Program-made: the position numbers and the translations under genes
Part shown: in pieces, positions 1 to 9,138 of the stretch
Position numbering within the stretch: position 1 is the stretch's first letter
Layout of the letters: the number at the start of each line of letters is the position of its first letter
Notes under the pieces: model-generated
Told to the model about the DNA's origin: nothing
The model's input: only the letters and a program-made list of their open reading frames with translations
Databases searched by the model: none
From: Pseudomonas sp. Irchel s3f7
GTDB lineage: Bacteria > Pseudomonadota > Gammaproteobacteria > Pseudomonadales > Pseudomonadaceae
Reading direction: 5' to 3'
DNA: 64,000 nucleotides
Assembly (NCBI RefSeq): GCF_900187615.1
Contig: NZ_FYDO01000014.1
Location: 107,687 to 171,686, forward strand

Positions 1-105
1 GCCTGACGCAACCCTCTGTAGGCGCGAGCCTGCTCCGGGCGGCGTTCCGACGGTGATTTCAAGCGCACCGCGTTTATCCAGGCTGCGCACGTCATCGTTG
101 ACGTC

Positions 106-200
106 CATCGCGAGCAGGCTCGCTCCTACAGTAATCCGGGACGTTCACAACATTCTCTGACTCGCCGCGGGCACTGTAGGAGCGAGCTTGCTCGCGAGGG
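106..200. repeat. Inverted pair of Pseudomonas REP elements
   Basis: Two arms face each other at 106-131 (CATCGCGAGCAGGCTCGC followed by TCCTACAG) and 175-200 (TGTAGGAGCGAGC followed by TTGCTCGCG). A degenerate third copy is visible around 16-40. This is the usual head-to-head arrangement of REP doublets downstream of pseudomonad genes. The arms lie just beyond the stop of the minus-strand gene at 227 and could act as 3' stabilisers or terminators. Confidence 0.85.
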
Positions 201-226
201 ATCCGGATTCGCCATGAATGCCTGCG

Positions 227-595
227 TCATTGTTCACTGGGAATCAATGTCCCCTGGTGGAAAACCATCTGCCACTGCTCGCCCCGATTACGCCAGATGG
301 AACTGCGCAGACTGTGGACTGCGCCGGGATGGTCGTGGCTGTCGACGTAACAATGATAAGTCACCAAGGCGGTCTCTTCTGACAATGGCTTGATGGCAAA
401 GTGGCTGATGCTCCGTTGGATAAACGACTCATGGGGCAACTGCTCGACCACTTCGGCCTTGCTCCAGATGCCGCCACTGGCGCTGAACTCGATAAAGTCA
501 TCCGCGAGTAGGCGTGAGATTTCTTCAGCATTCCGTCGAGTCGTGTGTGACAGGAGGCGTCGTTCAAGTTGCAGCAGTGTTTGCGACAGATCCAT
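227..595 (-). CDS. NTF2/SnoaL-like (DUF4440-type) protein
   Basis: The 122-residue cytosolic protein has the size and pattern of the SnoaL/NTF2-like alpha+beta barrel. An N-terminal helix (LLQLERRLL) leads to 'LLADDFIEFSASGGIWSKAEVV', then beta strands ending in 'SSIWRNRGEQWQMVFHQGT', the typical last strands of DUF4440 proteins. Such proteins are often small-ligand binders or isomerases; the sequence does not show a substrate. The start at 595 has a strong AGGAAAGGA Shine-Dalgarno. It is followed by REP elements and preceded on the same strand by the HD phosphohydrolase, 47 bp away, so the two may be cotranscribed. Confidence 0.75.
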   Translation of the reverse strand: MDLSQTLLQLERRLLSHTTRRNAEEISRLLADDFIEFSASGGIWSKAEVVEQLPHESFIQRSISHFAIKPLSEETALVTYHCYVDSHDHPGAVHSLRSSIWRNRGEQWQMVFHQGTLIPSEQ

Positions 596-642
596 GGCGC
601 TTGTCCTTTCCTGAGTTATGCCGGTTCAGTGCTCCTGGCGTA

Positions 643-1296
643 TCAGCCAATCCCGATCTCTTCCTTGAACTGTTCCAGAAACCCCTTCAAACGCTCATGA
701 CGAACCTGTGCCAGACGTTGCCCTGTCGCAGTCTGGAAGCCGTCTGCCAAGTGCAGCAGCTTGGTCTGGAAATGGTCGATGCAGAAGCGAGTGTCGTCAT
801 AGTCGCGGTCATTGGCCTGCGGGTCCTGCGGGTCGTAGAGGGCGCTGCCCATGCGCCCGGCAACGTAAAAGGTGCGGGCGACGCCGAGCATACCCAGGGA
901 GTCGAGGCGGTCGGCGTCCTGCACGATTTTCGCTTCCAGCGAGGTCGGCGAGATGTTGGCGGAAAAGCTATGGGCTTCGATGGCGTGGGCGACGGCGGCG
1001 ATTTTTGTCTCGCGCCAATCCAACTTCGCCAATACCCCTGACGCTTTGCGCGCTGCCAATTGCGATGCCTGCGAGCGCAACGGCGAGTTCTTTTCCACTG
1101 CTACACAATCATGCAACAACACCGCCGCCAGCAGCACCTCTAGATCGCCACCTTCCTGTGCCTGAATCAAGTGGGCGTTGTGCCAAACCCGTTGCAGGTG
1201 CGAAAGGTCGTGAGCGCCGTCTTCCGAGGGTTCCAGGGCGTGAGGTAGCAGGGTGGTGGCGAGTGATTGCATCGGTGCGAAGGCGTTGCTGATCAT
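643..1296 (-). CDS. HD-domain phosphohydrolase
   Basis: The 217-residue protein carries the metal-binding HD signature: 'HDLSHLQRVWHNA' near residue 29, 'LLAAVLLHDCVAV' near residue 60, and 'AKIVQDADRLDSLGMLG' near residue 125, where the downstream Asp completes the site. This layout matches the YedJ/YpgQ group of HD hydrolases, some of which act on nucleotides; the natural substrate cannot be read from sequence. No membrane segment or signal peptide is seen. The start at 1296 is supported by AAAGGAC six bases upstream. Stop-to-start distance to the downstream SnoaL-like gene is 47 bp. Confidence 0.82.
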   Translation of the reverse strand: MISNAFAPMQSLATTLLPHALEPSEDGAHDLSHLQRVWHNAHLIQAQEGGDLEVLLAAVLLHDCVAVEKNSPLRSQASQLAARKASGVLAKLDWRETKIAAVAHAIEAHSFSANISPTSLEAKIVQDADRLDSLGMLGVARTFYVAGRMGSALYDPQDPQANDRDYDDTRFCIDHFQTKLLHLADGFQTATGQRLAQVRHERLKGFLEQFKEEIGIG

Positions 1297-1571
1297 GCTG
1301 TGTCCTTTGATTAAACGTGTCGATCACGGGAAGTCCTGTCCTGCGTACATCCCGCGAATCCCGCGAATCCTGCGAGGGATTCTGTGGGTGCACAAGCGTT
1401 CTGGAAGGCGGAACACGCTTTGACCTTTTCGGCATAACTATTATTCAAAACCAATCTGCCAGGCATTGGCATTTTCTCTCATCTGTTAGCGTCCTATCTG
1501 GAGAACCCGGCTGATCGGAACTAGATTTTAATCAGCGCCAGAAAGGCACTCTATGAAGGAGGGATTCGACT

Positions 1572-1829
1572 ATGAACAGATGGCTACGCGTTTTATTGAT
1601 GTTGAAGGTGCTGGTGATGTTGACCTTGGGCAGTTCGGCGGTTTGGGCTGAGTGTGAGGAGCACGAGACACAGGCATCGAGCGGGCAGGGGGCGCATGGC
1701 GAGCTGATGATCGCCAAGTCCGAGTCCGAACCGGGCGATCAGGGGCAGGGTGGTGCTGCGAGCGATGACGATTCGACCACCGACGAGCCGGACTCCGATG
1801 AAGAGGAAGAGGGCGACAGCCAGACGTAA
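1572..1829 (+). CDS. Small secreted acidic protein of unknown function
   Basis: The 85-residue protein opens with a clear Sec signal peptide (MNRWLR, a hydrophobic LLMLKVLVMLTLG core, and a likely cleavage site after AVWA near residue 26). The mature part is about 59 residues, hydrophilic and increasingly acidic, ending in a tail of Asp/Glu (DSDEEEEGDSQT). One cysteine remains after cleavage. The start has an excellent AAGGAGG ribosome site nine bases upstream, which argues for real translation. I do not recognise a family. A periplasmic cation-binding or low-complexity envelope role is a guess. It converges on dppF and shares its terminator. Confidence 0.6.
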   Translation: MNRWLRVLLMLKVLVMLTLGSSAVWAECEEHETQASSGQGAHGELMIAKSESEPGDQGQGGAASDDDSTTDEPDSDEEEEGDSQT

Positions 1830-1844
1830 ATCACAGACAAAATA

Positions 1845-1874
1845 AAACCCCTTCCAGTGAAGTGGAAGGGGTTT
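1845..1874. terminator. Bidirectional rho-independent terminator
   Basis: Arms AAACCCCTTCCA (1845-1856) and TGGAAGGGGTTT (1863-1874) form a perfect 12-bp stem with a 6-nt loop. Read on the minus strand it is followed by a T-rich tract, so it most likely ends the dpp transcripts. It can also end the 1572-1829 gene. Confidence 0.8.
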
Positions 1875-1889
1875 GGTCAACAGAAACCC

Positions 1890-1979
1890 TGTGGGAGCTA
1901 GCCTGCTGGCGATAGCGGCATACCAGTCAACATTTGTGGTTACTGGCACACCGCAATCGCTAGCAGGCTAGCTCCCGCA
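1890..1979. repeat. REP pair, CTAGCCTGCTGGCGAT variant
   Basis: Arms at 1890-1918 (GTGGGAGCTAGCCTGC then TGGCGATAGC) and 1952-1979 (GCAATCGCTAGCAGGC then TAGCTCCC) are inverted copies. They lie between the convergent small acidic protein gene and dppF. Both arms carry the same unusual GCTAGC core. Confidence 0.85.
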
Positions 1980-1983
1980 TTTT

Positions 1984-2964
1984 TTACGCCGCGCCGTCGA
2001 GGAATTGCTCGGCGTAATGGCAAGCCACCTGCCGGCTGTCGAGCAGGCGCAGGGCCGGTTCTTCAGTGCTGCAACGCTCGGTGGCGTACGGGCAGCGCTT
2101 GTGGAAAGCACAGCCGGACGGTGGGTTCAGCGGGTTGGGCAGTTCGCCGACGATCTTGATTTTCGGCTTGTCCGGATCCGGGTGGATGGTCGGCGTGGCC
2201 GACAACAGGGCTTGGGTGTACGGGTGCAGAGGGCGGGTGTAGATGTCCTCTTTCGGGCCCATTTCCACGGGGCGGCCGAGGTACATCACCATCACGTGAT
2301 CGGCGACGTGACGCACCACCGCCAGGTTGTGCGAGATGAACACGTAGGCCGTGTTGAATTCCTGCTGCAAATCCATGAACAGGTTCAGCACCTGTGCCTG
2401 AATCGACACGTCGAGCGCCGAGGTCGGTTCGTCCGCCACCAGCACTTTCGGTTGCAGCATCATCGCCCGGGCGAGCGCAATCCGCTGGCGCTGACCGCCG
2501 GAGAACATGTGCGGATAGCGCTGGTAATGCTCAGGCCGCAAACCCACCTGCTTCATCATCGCCTGGACTTTGTCGCGGCGTTCCGAGGCGCTGAGGTTGG
2601 TGTTGATCAGCAATGGCTCGGCCAATTGATCACCGACTTTCTGCCGCGGGTTCAACGAGGCGTACGGGCTCTGGAACACCATCTGCACGTCTTTGCGCAG
2701 TTGCTTGCGCTGGGCCTTATCGGCGCCGGCGACTTCCTGTCCGGCGATTTTCAAGGAACCGGAGGACGGCTCTTCGATCAGGGTCAGGGCACGGGCGAGG
2801 GTGGACTTGCCGCAGCCCGATTCACCGACGACGGCGAGGGTCTTGCCGGCTTCCAGTTCGAACGACACACCGTTGAGGGCGCGTACGGTCGCGTGTCCCT
2901 TGAACAGGCCACGGGACACTTCGTAGTGACGGGTCAGGTCGCGGGCGGTAAGAACGACGGCCAT
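1984..2964 (-). CDS. dppF: Dipeptide ABC transporter ATPase DppF
   Basis: This 326-residue cytoplasmic ATPase is one of two that power di/tripeptide import. Visible motifs are Walker A GESGCGKS (48-55), the Q-loop at VFQSP (about 98), the signature FSGGQRQ (154-160) and Walker B VLVADEP (175-181). A C-terminal oligopeptide-transporter extension carries Cys285, Cys291, Cys298 and Cys315, a pattern that binds an iron-sulphur cluster in some Opp/Dpp ATPases. The ATG overlaps the dppD stop as TAATG, with AGGAGG upstream. It is the last gene of the dpp operon. Length and motifs are normal. Confidence 0.95.
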   Translation of the reverse strand: MAVVLTARDLTRHYEVSRGLFKGHATVRALNGVSFELEAGKTLAVVGESGCGKSTLARALTLIEEPSSGSLKIAGQEVAGADKAQRKQLRKDVQMVFQSPYASLNPRQKVGDQLAEPLLINTNLSASERRDKVQAMMKQVGLRPEHYQRYPHMFSGGQRQRIALARAMMLQPKVLVADEPTSALDVSIQAQVLNLFMDLQQEFNTAYVFISHNLAVVRHVADHVMVMYLGRPVEMGPKEDIYTRPLHPYTQALLSATPTIHPDPDKPKIKIVGELPNPLNPPSGCAFHKRCPYATERCSTEEPALRLLDSRQVACHYAEQFLDGAA

Positions 2965-3932
2965 TACGCCACCTCCTGGTTCAGCGGGTAGAAGCAGCGG
3001 GCGAGGCTGTGGCTTTTCGGATCAAGGCTCGGACGCTGCGCACGGCAGTTGTCCTGCACATACGGGCAGCGCGGCGACAGCAGGCAACCCTGCGGACGGT
3101 CGTAGCGACCGGGCACGATGCCTGGCAACGTCGACAAGCGCGCGGCGCCGAGGCTGTGTTCCGGAATCGCCTTGAGCAGCGCTTCGCTGTACGGGTGTGC
3201 CGGGATGTCGAACAGTTGCGGCACCTGGCCGACTTCGACGGCTTGACCGGCGTACATCACACACACGCGCTGGGCGGTTTCAGCCACGACGGCGAGGTCG
3301 TGGGTGATCAGCACCAGGCCCATGTCCTGCTCTTTCTGCAACGCCAGCAGCAGGTCCATGATCTGCGCCTGGATGGTCACGTCGAGGGCGGTGGTCGGTT
3401 CGTCGGCGATCAGCAGTTTCGGTTCACCGGCAATCGCCATGGCAATGGCGACACGCTGGCTCATACCGCCGGAGAGTTGATGCGGGTAAGCGTCCATGCG
3501 GCTCGCGGCACCCGGGATTTCAACTTTTTCCAGCAGTTCGATGGCGCGTTTGCGGGCGGCCTTGCCGGACATTTTCAGGTGCAGGCGCAGCACTTCTTCG
3601 ATCTGGAAACCCACGGTGTAGCTCGGGTTCAGCGCGGTCATCGGGTCCTGGAAAACCATCGACAGGTCTTTGCCGACGATTTGCCGACGCTGACGGTTGC
3701 TCAACTTGAGCATGTCCTTGCCGTCAAAGCTGAGCGAGTCGGCGGTGACGATGCCGGGATGCTCGATCAGGCCCATCAGCGCCATCATGGTCACGGACTT
3801 GCCCGAACCCGACTCGCCAACGATGGCCAGCACTTCGCCCTTGTCCACTTTCAGGTCGAGACCGTCGACCACCGGCACGGCGTTCTTGTCGCCGAAGCGA
3901 ACGTTGAGATTCTTGATTTCTAGCAGTGACAT
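2964..3932 (-). CDS. dppD: Dipeptide ABC transporter ATPase DppD
   Basis: This 322-residue partner of DppF has Walker A GESGSGKS (39-46), signature LSGGMSQR (153-160) and Walker B LLIADEP (173-179), followed by the oligopeptide-transporter C-terminal domain with its Cys-containing 'CPYVQDNC' region. I place the start at 3932 ([10 protein letters not shown]) because GAGGAGATTCCC sits directly upstream. The longer in-frame extension to 3992 would run into dppC and has no ribosome site. It is 10 bp from dppC and overlaps dppF by one base. Confidence 0.95.
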   Translation of the reverse strand: MSLLEIKNLNVRFGDKNAVPVVDGLDLKVDKGEVLAIVGESGSGKSVTMMALMGLIEHPGIVTADSLSFDGKDMLKLSNRQRRQIVGKDLSMVFQDPMTALNPSYTVGFQIEEVLRLHLKMSGKAARKRAIELLEKVEIPGAASRMDAYPHQLSGGMSQRVAIAMAIAGEPKLLIADEPTTALDVTIQAQIMDLLLALQKEQDMGLVLITHDLAVVAETAQRVCVMYAGQAVEVGQVPQLFDIPAHPYSEALLKAIPEHSLGAARLSTLPGIVPGRYDRPQGCLLSPRCPYVQDNCRAQRPSLDPKSHSLARCFYPLNQEVA

Positions 3933-3942
3933 GGGAATCTCC

Positions 3943-4869
3943 TCAGGCGGCGTTCTTGAGTTTCGGGTCCAGCGCATCGCGCAGGCCGTCACCCATCAAG
4001 TTGATTGCCAGCACGCTGAGCAAAATGGTCAAACCCGGCAGGCTCACGACCCACCACGCGCGTTCGATGTAGTCGCGGGCCGAAGCCAGCATGGTGCCCC
4101 ACTCAGGGGTTGGCGGTTGTACGCCAAGGCCGAGGAAGCCCAGGGCGGCGGCATCGAGAATCGCCGAGGAGAAGCTCAGGGTCGCTTGAACGATCAGCGG
4201 TGCCATGCAGTTGGGCAGCACGGTGATGAACATCAGGCGCGGCAGACCGGCACCGGCCAAGCGGGCGGCAGTCACGTAGTCGCGGTTCAGTTCGCCCATC
4301 ACCGCCGCGCGGGTCAGACGAACGTAGGACGGCAGGGACACCACGGCGATGGCGATTACGGTGTTGATCAGGCCAGGGCCGAGGATGGCGACGATCGCCA
4401 CAGCCAGCAGCAAGGAGGGCAGGGCCAGCATGATGTCCATCAAACGCATGATGGTCGGGCCGAGTACGCGCGGGAAGAACCCGGCGAGCAAGCCCATCAG
4501 GATGCCCGGGATCAGCGACATGACCACCGAGGACAAGCCGATCATCAAGGACAACCGCGAACCCTGGATCAGGCGCGACAGCAAATCGCGGCCCAGCTCA
4601 TCGGTGCCGAGCAGGAACTGGATCTGCCCACCTTCCAGCCAGGCCGGCGGGGTCAGCAGGAAGTCGCGGTATTGCTCGCTCGGATCATGGGGCGCAACCC
4701 ACGGGGCGAAGATGGCGCAGAAAATCACCAGCAGCATGAACATCAGGCCGGCGACGGCGCCCTTGTTCTTGGAGAACGCTTGCCAGAATTCTTTGTACGG
4801 CGACGGGTACAGCAGGCTCTGATCCACGACGGGCGTGGCGGTGGCTACTGAGGATGTTGGAGTGCTCAT
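3943..4869 (-). CDS. dppC: Dipeptide ABC transporter permease DppC
   Basis: The 308-residue inner-membrane permease has an N-terminal cytosolic tail, a first transmembrane helix near residue 45 ([18 protein letters not shown]) and the BPD_transp_1 fold. The EAA loop is visible as '[23 protein letters not shown]' near residues 205-227, where the ATPases dock. The start is set at 4869 (MSTPTSSV), which has a GAGGTC ribosome site and leaves a 10-bp gap after dppB. Starting at 4911 would overlap dppB. It pairs with DppB to form the channel. Confidence 0.93.
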   Translation of the reverse strand: MSTPTSSVATATPVVDQSLLYPSPYKEFWQAFSKNKGAVAGLMFMLLVIFCAIFAPWVAPHDPSEQYRDFLLTPPAWLEGGQIQFLLGTDELGRDLLSRLIQGSRLSLMIGLSSVVMSLIPGILMGLLAGFFPRVLGPTIMRLMDIMLALPSLLLAVAIVAILGPGLINTVIAIAVVSLPSYVRLTRAAVMGELNRDYVTAARLAGAGLPRLMFITVLPNCMAPLIVQATLSFSSAILDAAALGFLGLGVQPPTPEWGTMLASARDYIERAWWVVSLPGLTILLSVLAINLMGDGLRDALDPKLKNAA

Positions 4870-4879
4870 GGTATTGACC

Positions 4880-5890
4880 TCAGCGCTGATGACGGATGCG
4901 TGGGTTGGCAAAGCCGTAGAGGATGTCCACCACGAAATTGACCAGAATCACCAGGCAGGCGATTAACAGGATGCCGTTTTGTACGACCGGGTAGTCCCGG
5001 GCGCCAATGGCTTCGATCAGCCATTTGCCGATGCCGGGCCAGGAGAAGATGGTTTCGGTCAGGACCGCACCGGCCAGCAGGGTGCCGACTTGCAGGCCGA
5101 CCACGGTCAGCACCGGAATCAGCGCGTTGCGCAGGCCGTGCACGAACACCACGCGCGACGGCGACAGGCCTTTGGCGCGGGCGGTACGGATGTAGTCCTC
5201 GCGCAGCACTTCGAGCATCGAGGAACGGGTCATCCGCGCAATCACCGCCAGCGGAATGGTACCCAGCACGATGGCCGGCAGGATCAGGTGATGCAGGGCA
5301 TCGAGGAACGCGCCGACGTCATCGGCCAGCAGCGTATCGATCAGCATGAAACCGGTGCGCGGCTCGATGTCGTACAGCAGGTCGATCCGCCCGGACACCG
5401 GGGTCCAGCCCAGGCTCACCGAGAAGAACATGATCAGGATCAGGCCCCACCAGAAGATCGGCATCGAGTATCCCGCCAGGGAGATGCCCATCACCCCATG
5501 GTCGAACAAGGACCCTCGCTTGAGGGCCGCGATCACCCCGGCCAGCAGGCCCAGGATGCCGGCGAACAGCAGCGCGGCCATGGACAGTTCCAGGGTCGCG
5601 GGGAACAGGGAGGTGAACTCGGTCCACACGCTTTCACGGGTGCGCAAGGACTCGCCGAGGTCGCCGTGGACCAGCTTGCCGATGTAATCCAGGTACTGGG
5701 CATACAGGGGTTTGTTCAGACCTAGGCGTTCCATTGCCTGAGCGTGCATTTCCGGGTCGACTCTGCGTTCGCCCATCATGACTTCCACGGGGTCGCCAGG
5801 GATCATGCGAATCAACGCGAAGGTCAGCAAGGTGATGCCGAAGAACGTGGGGATCAGTAACCCCAGTCGGCGGGCAATAAAACTAAACAT
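4880..5890 (-). CDS. dppB: Dipeptide ABC transporter permease DppB
   Basis: The 336-residue permease begins with the first helix of the DppB/OppB N-terminal domain (FIARRLGLLIPTFFGITLLTFALIRMIPGDP), includes the family motif 'RMIPGDPVEVMMG', and has the EAA loop 'ARAKGLSPSRVVFVHGLRNALIPV' near residues 238-262. About six transmembrane helices are expected. It heads the core dppBCDF block, 73 bp downstream of the third binding-protein gene, and that gap contains a hairpin. Length and motifs agree with the E. coli and P. aeruginosa proteins. Confidence 0.94.
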   Translation of the reverse strand: MFSFIARRLGLLIPTFFGITLLTFALIRMIPGDPVEVMMGERRVDPEMHAQAMERLGLNKPLYAQYLDYIGKLVHGDLGESLRTRESVWTEFTSLFPATLELSMAALLFAGILGLLAGVIAALKRGSLFDHGVMGISLAGYSMPIFWWGLILIMFFSVSLGWTPVSGRIDLLYDIEPRTGFMLIDTLLADDVGAFLDALHHLILPAIVLGTIPLAVIARMTRSSMLEVLREDYIRTARAKGLSPSRVVFVHGLRNALIPVLTVVGLQVGTLLAGAVLTETIFSWPGIGKWLIEAIGARDYPVVQNGILLIACLVILVNFVVDILYGFANPRIRHQR

Positions 5891-5923
5891 CGTAAGGTGT
5901 ACCTCATCAGCCGGTTAGGCGTG

Positions 5924-5952
5924 CCCGGCATGCCTGGGTCGGGTATGCCGGG
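5924..5952. terminator. Intercistronic hairpin between dppA and dppB
   Basis: CCCGGCAT (5924-5931) pairs with ATGCCGGG (5945-5952). It lies in the 73-bp gap between a binding-protein gene and dppB and has no strong T tract on the minus strand. I read it as a partial terminator or mRNA-stabilising hairpin rather than a full stop. Confidence 0.55.
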
Positions 5953-5963
5953 AGTTTTCTTAT

Positions 5964-7559
5964 TTACTTCACCTGGGTGGTGGCGAAGTTATTCGTGGTG
6001 AGGGGGCTAATGTGATAGCCCTCTACGTTGTTGCGCATTGCGGTGAACATTCTAGTGTGTGCCATGCTGATCCAAGGCTGGTCCTGATTAAAAATAACCT
6101 GGGCCTGCTCGTAGAGTGCTGCGCGTTCGGCCGGATCGGTCTTTTCCCGGGCCTGATCGAGCAGCGCCTGGAACTTGTCATTGCACCAGCGTGCATAGTT
6201 TTCGCCGTTCTTGGCGGCTTCGCAACTGAGCATAGGCGTCAGGAAGTTATCCGGGTCGCCGTTATCGCCCGCCCATCCGGCGGAAACCATGTCGTGCTCG
6301 CCGTTTTTGGCGCGCTTGAGCATTTCGCCCCATTCCATCACGCGGATGTCGATCTTGATCCCGACCTTGGCCAGGTCGGCCTGCATCATCTGCGCGCCGA
6401 GCATCGGGTTGGGGTTGGTCGGACCGCCACCGTTGCGGGTGAACAGGGTGAACGTGGTGCCTTCCGGTACGCCGGCTTCCTTGAGCAGGGCACGGGCCTT
6501 GTCGAGGTCACGGACGGGGTTCTTCAGGCTGTGGTTGTAACCCAGCAGGGTGTCCGGGTACGGGTTGACCGCTGCTGTCGCATTGCCTTTGCCGAACAGG
6601 GCATTGACGTAGGCTTCCTTGTCGAACGCGATGTCGATGGCTTTGCGCACCCGCACATCACTCATGTATTTGTGCGTAGTGTTCATCGCGACGTAGGACA
6701 CGGTCATCGCGTTCAGTTCGTCGACTTTCAGGTTCGGGTCTTTCTTGATGCTCGGGATATCGTCCGGCTTCGGATACAGCGCCACCTGACATTCGTTGGC
6801 CTTGAGCTTTTGCAGGCGCACGTTGTTGTCGGTGGCGATGGCCAGGATCAGCGCTTCGGCCGGTGGCTTGCCACGGAAATAATCCGGGTTGGCCTTGAAG
6901 CGGACCTGGGCGTCCTTGTTGTAACGCTGGAACACGAACGGACCGGTGCCGATCGGCTTGTTGTTCAGATCGCCAGTCTTGTTGGCCTTGAGCAACTGGT
7001 CAGCGTACTCGGCGGAGTAGATCGACGAGAAGGCCATGGCGATGTCGGCCAGGAACGGCGCTTCGCGACGGGTCAGGGTGAACTTGACCGTGTTGTCGTC
7101 GACTTTCTCGACGCTTTTTAGCAGTTCCTTGAAACCCATGCTTTCAAAGTACGGGAAGCCCACGCTCGACAGCTTGTGCCACGGGTGATTCGGGTCCAGC
7201 TGACGCTGGAAGCTCCAGACCACGTCGTCGGCATTCATGTCGCGGGTCGGCTTGAAGTAATCGGTGGTGTGAAACTTGACGCCTTTGCGCAGGTGAAAGG
7301 TGTAGCTCAAACCGTCTTCGCTGATGTCCCAGGAGTCGGCCAGGGCCGGAATCACGTCAGTGGTGCCGGGCTTGAAGTCTGCCAGGCGATTGAAGATGGT
7401 TTCGGCCACGGCGTCGGCGGTGACTGCAGTCGTGTACTGGACCATGTCGAAGCCTTCGGGGCTGGCTTCGGTGCAGACCACCAGCGGCTTGGCCGAGACA
7501 CCGACAGCGACACTCAGCAAGGCGGCTGCGATGGCCGCACGTAGGGGAAGCATTTTCAT
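5964..7559 (-). CDS. dppA: Periplasmic dipeptide-binding protein (DppA family), copy 3
   Basis: The 531-residue substrate-binding protein (SBP_bac_5 family) has a Sec signal peptide (MKMLPLRAAIAAALLSVAVGVSA) and starts its mature part as KPLVVCTEASPEGFD. Family blocks include 'YTFHLRKGVKFH' and 'GDNGDPDNFLTPMLSCEAAKNGENYARWC', with paired cysteines in the second lobe. It delivers peptides to DppBCDF. It is the closest binding-protein gene to dppB and is more divergent than the other two copies: it has CTEASPEGFD where they have CSEGSPAGFD. The start is supported by AGAGGG upstream. Confidence 0.93.
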   Translation of the reverse strand: MKMLPLRAAIAAALLSVAVGVSAKPLVVCTEASPEGFDMVQYTTAVTADAVAETIFNRLADFKPGTTDVIPALADSWDISEDGLSYTFHLRKGVKFHTTDYFKPTRDMNADDVVWSFQRQLDPNHPWHKLSSVGFPYFESMGFKELLKSVEKVDDNTVKFTLTRREAPFLADIAMAFSSIYSAEYADQLLKANKTGDLNNKPIGTGPFVFQRYNKDAQVRFKANPDYFRGKPPAEALILAIATDNNVRLQKLKANECQVALYPKPDDIPSIKKDPNLKVDELNAMTVSYVAMNTTHKYMSDVRVRKAIDIAFDKEAYVNALFGKGNATAAVNPYPDTLLGYNHSLKNPVRDLDKARALLKEAGVPEGTTFTLFTRNGGGPTNPNPMLGAQMMQADLAKVGIKIDIRVMEWGEMLKRAKNGEHDMVSAGWAGDNGDPDNFLTPMLSCEAAKNGENYARWCNDKFQALLDQAREKTDPAERAALYEQAQVIFNQDQPWISMAHTRMFTAMRNNVEGYHISPLTTNNFATTQVK

Positions 7560-7593
7560 CTATAACCCTCTGCAATCGATTGGAAGGACAAAA

Positions 7594-7631
7594 GCCGAAC
7601 GGCCGGTTCATTGCTGAATCAGCCGTTCGGC
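7594..7631. terminator. Intercistronic hairpin between opdP and dppA copy 3
   Basis: GCCGAACGGC (7594-7603) and GCCGTTCGGC (7622-7631) form a 10-bp stem with an 18-nt loop inside the 79-bp gap. On the minus strand it is followed by CTTTTGTCC, so it may be a leaky terminator after the porin gene. Confidence 0.6.
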
Positions 7632-7638
7632 AGGTGCA

Positions 7639-9057
7639 TTACAAAATGTTGAACGGGATGGTGGTCACGAGACGGAACTCGTTGATGCTGCCATCAGCCT
7701 GGTTTTCGCTGGCGCGGTGAGCGGTGTAGGTGCCACGGATCGTGGTGGCCTTGAGCGGACCGCTCTGCACGGCGTATGTGGTACCGATGCCGTATTCATA
7801 GTGGTGTTCACCGTCCATGGACTGCACGCTGGCGTAAGCGCCGCCATTGTTATGAGTACCGTCGATGCCCCAGCCGCGGGCCTGATAGATGTTGAACTTC
7901 AGCCCCGGCACACCGTATTCGGCCATGTTCAGGCCATAGGCCACCTGGAAGGATTTCTCGTTCGGGCCGTTGAAGTCCGACAGCAGGGAGTTGGCCAGGT
8001 AGATGCCGTTGGTTTCGTGCAGGTAATCGAAGTACTCGTTGCCGTTCACTTCCTGGTACGAGAAGGTCAGGGTATGGGCCTGATGGGTCAATCCGAACGA
8101 CAGGGAATAGGTGTCGTTGTCGATGTCGCCCAGCAGTTTTTTGCCTTCGTCGACCGTCTTGTAGTAGTTCAGTCCGGTGGTCAGGCTCAGTACCGAGCTG
8201 TCCCCCAGCACGTGACTCGCGCCGAAGTAGTACTGGTTCCACAGGTCTTCGGCCTGGGTACCCCACAAACTGGTGGTCAGGCTGGCGAACGGCTGGTAGG
8301 TGATCCCCGCAGTGTTCACGTGGTCGGCTTCGATGACCGTGTCGGCGTATTCGGCGCGGAATTTACGCAGGCTTTCTTCGGTTCGCGGTGAGTTGCGATC
8401 GAACGTGGCCAGGTCGAATGACAGGTTTTCCAGCTCTTCGCTGTGCAGGCTCACACCCTGGAAACTCGAGGGCAGGGCACGGTTGCCGATCACGTCGACC
8501 ATCGGGCTGCTGAAGTTCTGGCGGCCGGCGGTCAGTGTGGTGTTGGAGAGACGAGCCTTGACGTTAGCCAGACCCAGTTTGCTCCACTGGTCTTCCGCCT
8601 CGCCGCCGTTTTCAGTCAGGGTCCGGTTGTTACCCAGACCGGGAACGCCATTGAGCGGTGCTCCGCCATTGGCAGAGGCGAGGTTCTTGCGATCACGCTC
8701 AAGGGCGACGGCGTTGTAGGCAGCGACTTCAGTGCTGAAACCGACGGTGCCCTCGGTGAAGCCCGAGTTGTACTTGATGATGGTGCCTTGTACCCAGTTG
8801 ATGCGGCGGTCCGTGTTGGTCAGTACACCGTTCTTGTTGTACTTGAAATGGGCACCACGTTTCAGTTGTTCGTTGGCGTACCAGTTGCGCGTGGTCCCGC
8901 CGATCGACTGGCCTTCGACAAAGCCGCTGGCTTCGCTCTGGGCACTTTTCTCTTTCACGGTCACGGGCGTGAAAGCCTGGCTCTGGGTTTCAGCGTACGC
9001 CGTGGCGGTTACGCTGCTGATGGCCAAGGCCAGTATCGTTGTGCTGCTCAGTTTCAT
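7639..9057 (-). CDS. opdP: OprD-family outer-membrane porin, OpdP-like
   Basis: The 472-residue protein has a signal peptide (MKLSSTTILALAISSVTATAYA) and OprD-family features: the 'GFVEGQSIGGTTRNWYANEQ' start, alternating beta-strand pattern, 'LTAGRQNFSSPMVD' and a C-terminal strand ending in 'FRLVTTIPFNIL'. These porins form 18-stranded specific channels. Its place between dppA genes matches opdP (dipeptide porin) of P. aeruginosa, so I infer outer-membrane passage of the peptides the Dpp system imports. The start has AAGGAGC eight bases upstream. The final residue is Leu rather than the common Phe/Trp. Confidence 0.9.
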   Translation of the reverse strand: MKLSSTTILALAISSVTATAYAETQSQAFTPVTVKEKSAQSEASGFVEGQSIGGTTRNWYANEQLKRGAHFKYNKNGVLTNTDRRINWVQGTIIKYNSGFTEGTVGFSTEVAAYNAVALERDRKNLASANGGAPLNGVPGLGNNRTLTENGGEAEDQWSKLGLANVKARLSNTTLTAGRQNFSSPMVDVIGNRALPSSFQGVSLHSEELENLSFDLATFDRNSPRTEESLRKFRAEYADTVIEADHVNTAGITYQPFASLTTSLWGTQAEDLWNQYYFGASHVLGDSSVLSLTTGLNYYKTVDEGKKLLGDIDNDTYSLSFGLTHQAHTLTFSYQEVNGNEYFDYLHETNGIYLANSLLSDFNGPNEKSFQVAYGLNMAEYGVPGLKFNIYQARGWGIDGTHNNGGAYASVQSMDGEHHYEYGIGTTYAVQSGPLKATTIRGTYTAHRASENQADGSINEFRLVTTIPFNIL

Positions 9058-9138
9058 GGGTAAAGCTCCTTGCTTTCTATTTTTATGACCGGTCTTTTTT
9101 CTGTGATCCGGTTTGGTTTGGAACTCATTTACGTCATC

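Noticed and set aside
106..200. Repeats considered as a CRISPR array or attachment sites
   Set aside because: Copies are inverted pairs scattered through intergenic gaps, without regular spacers; they are REPs.
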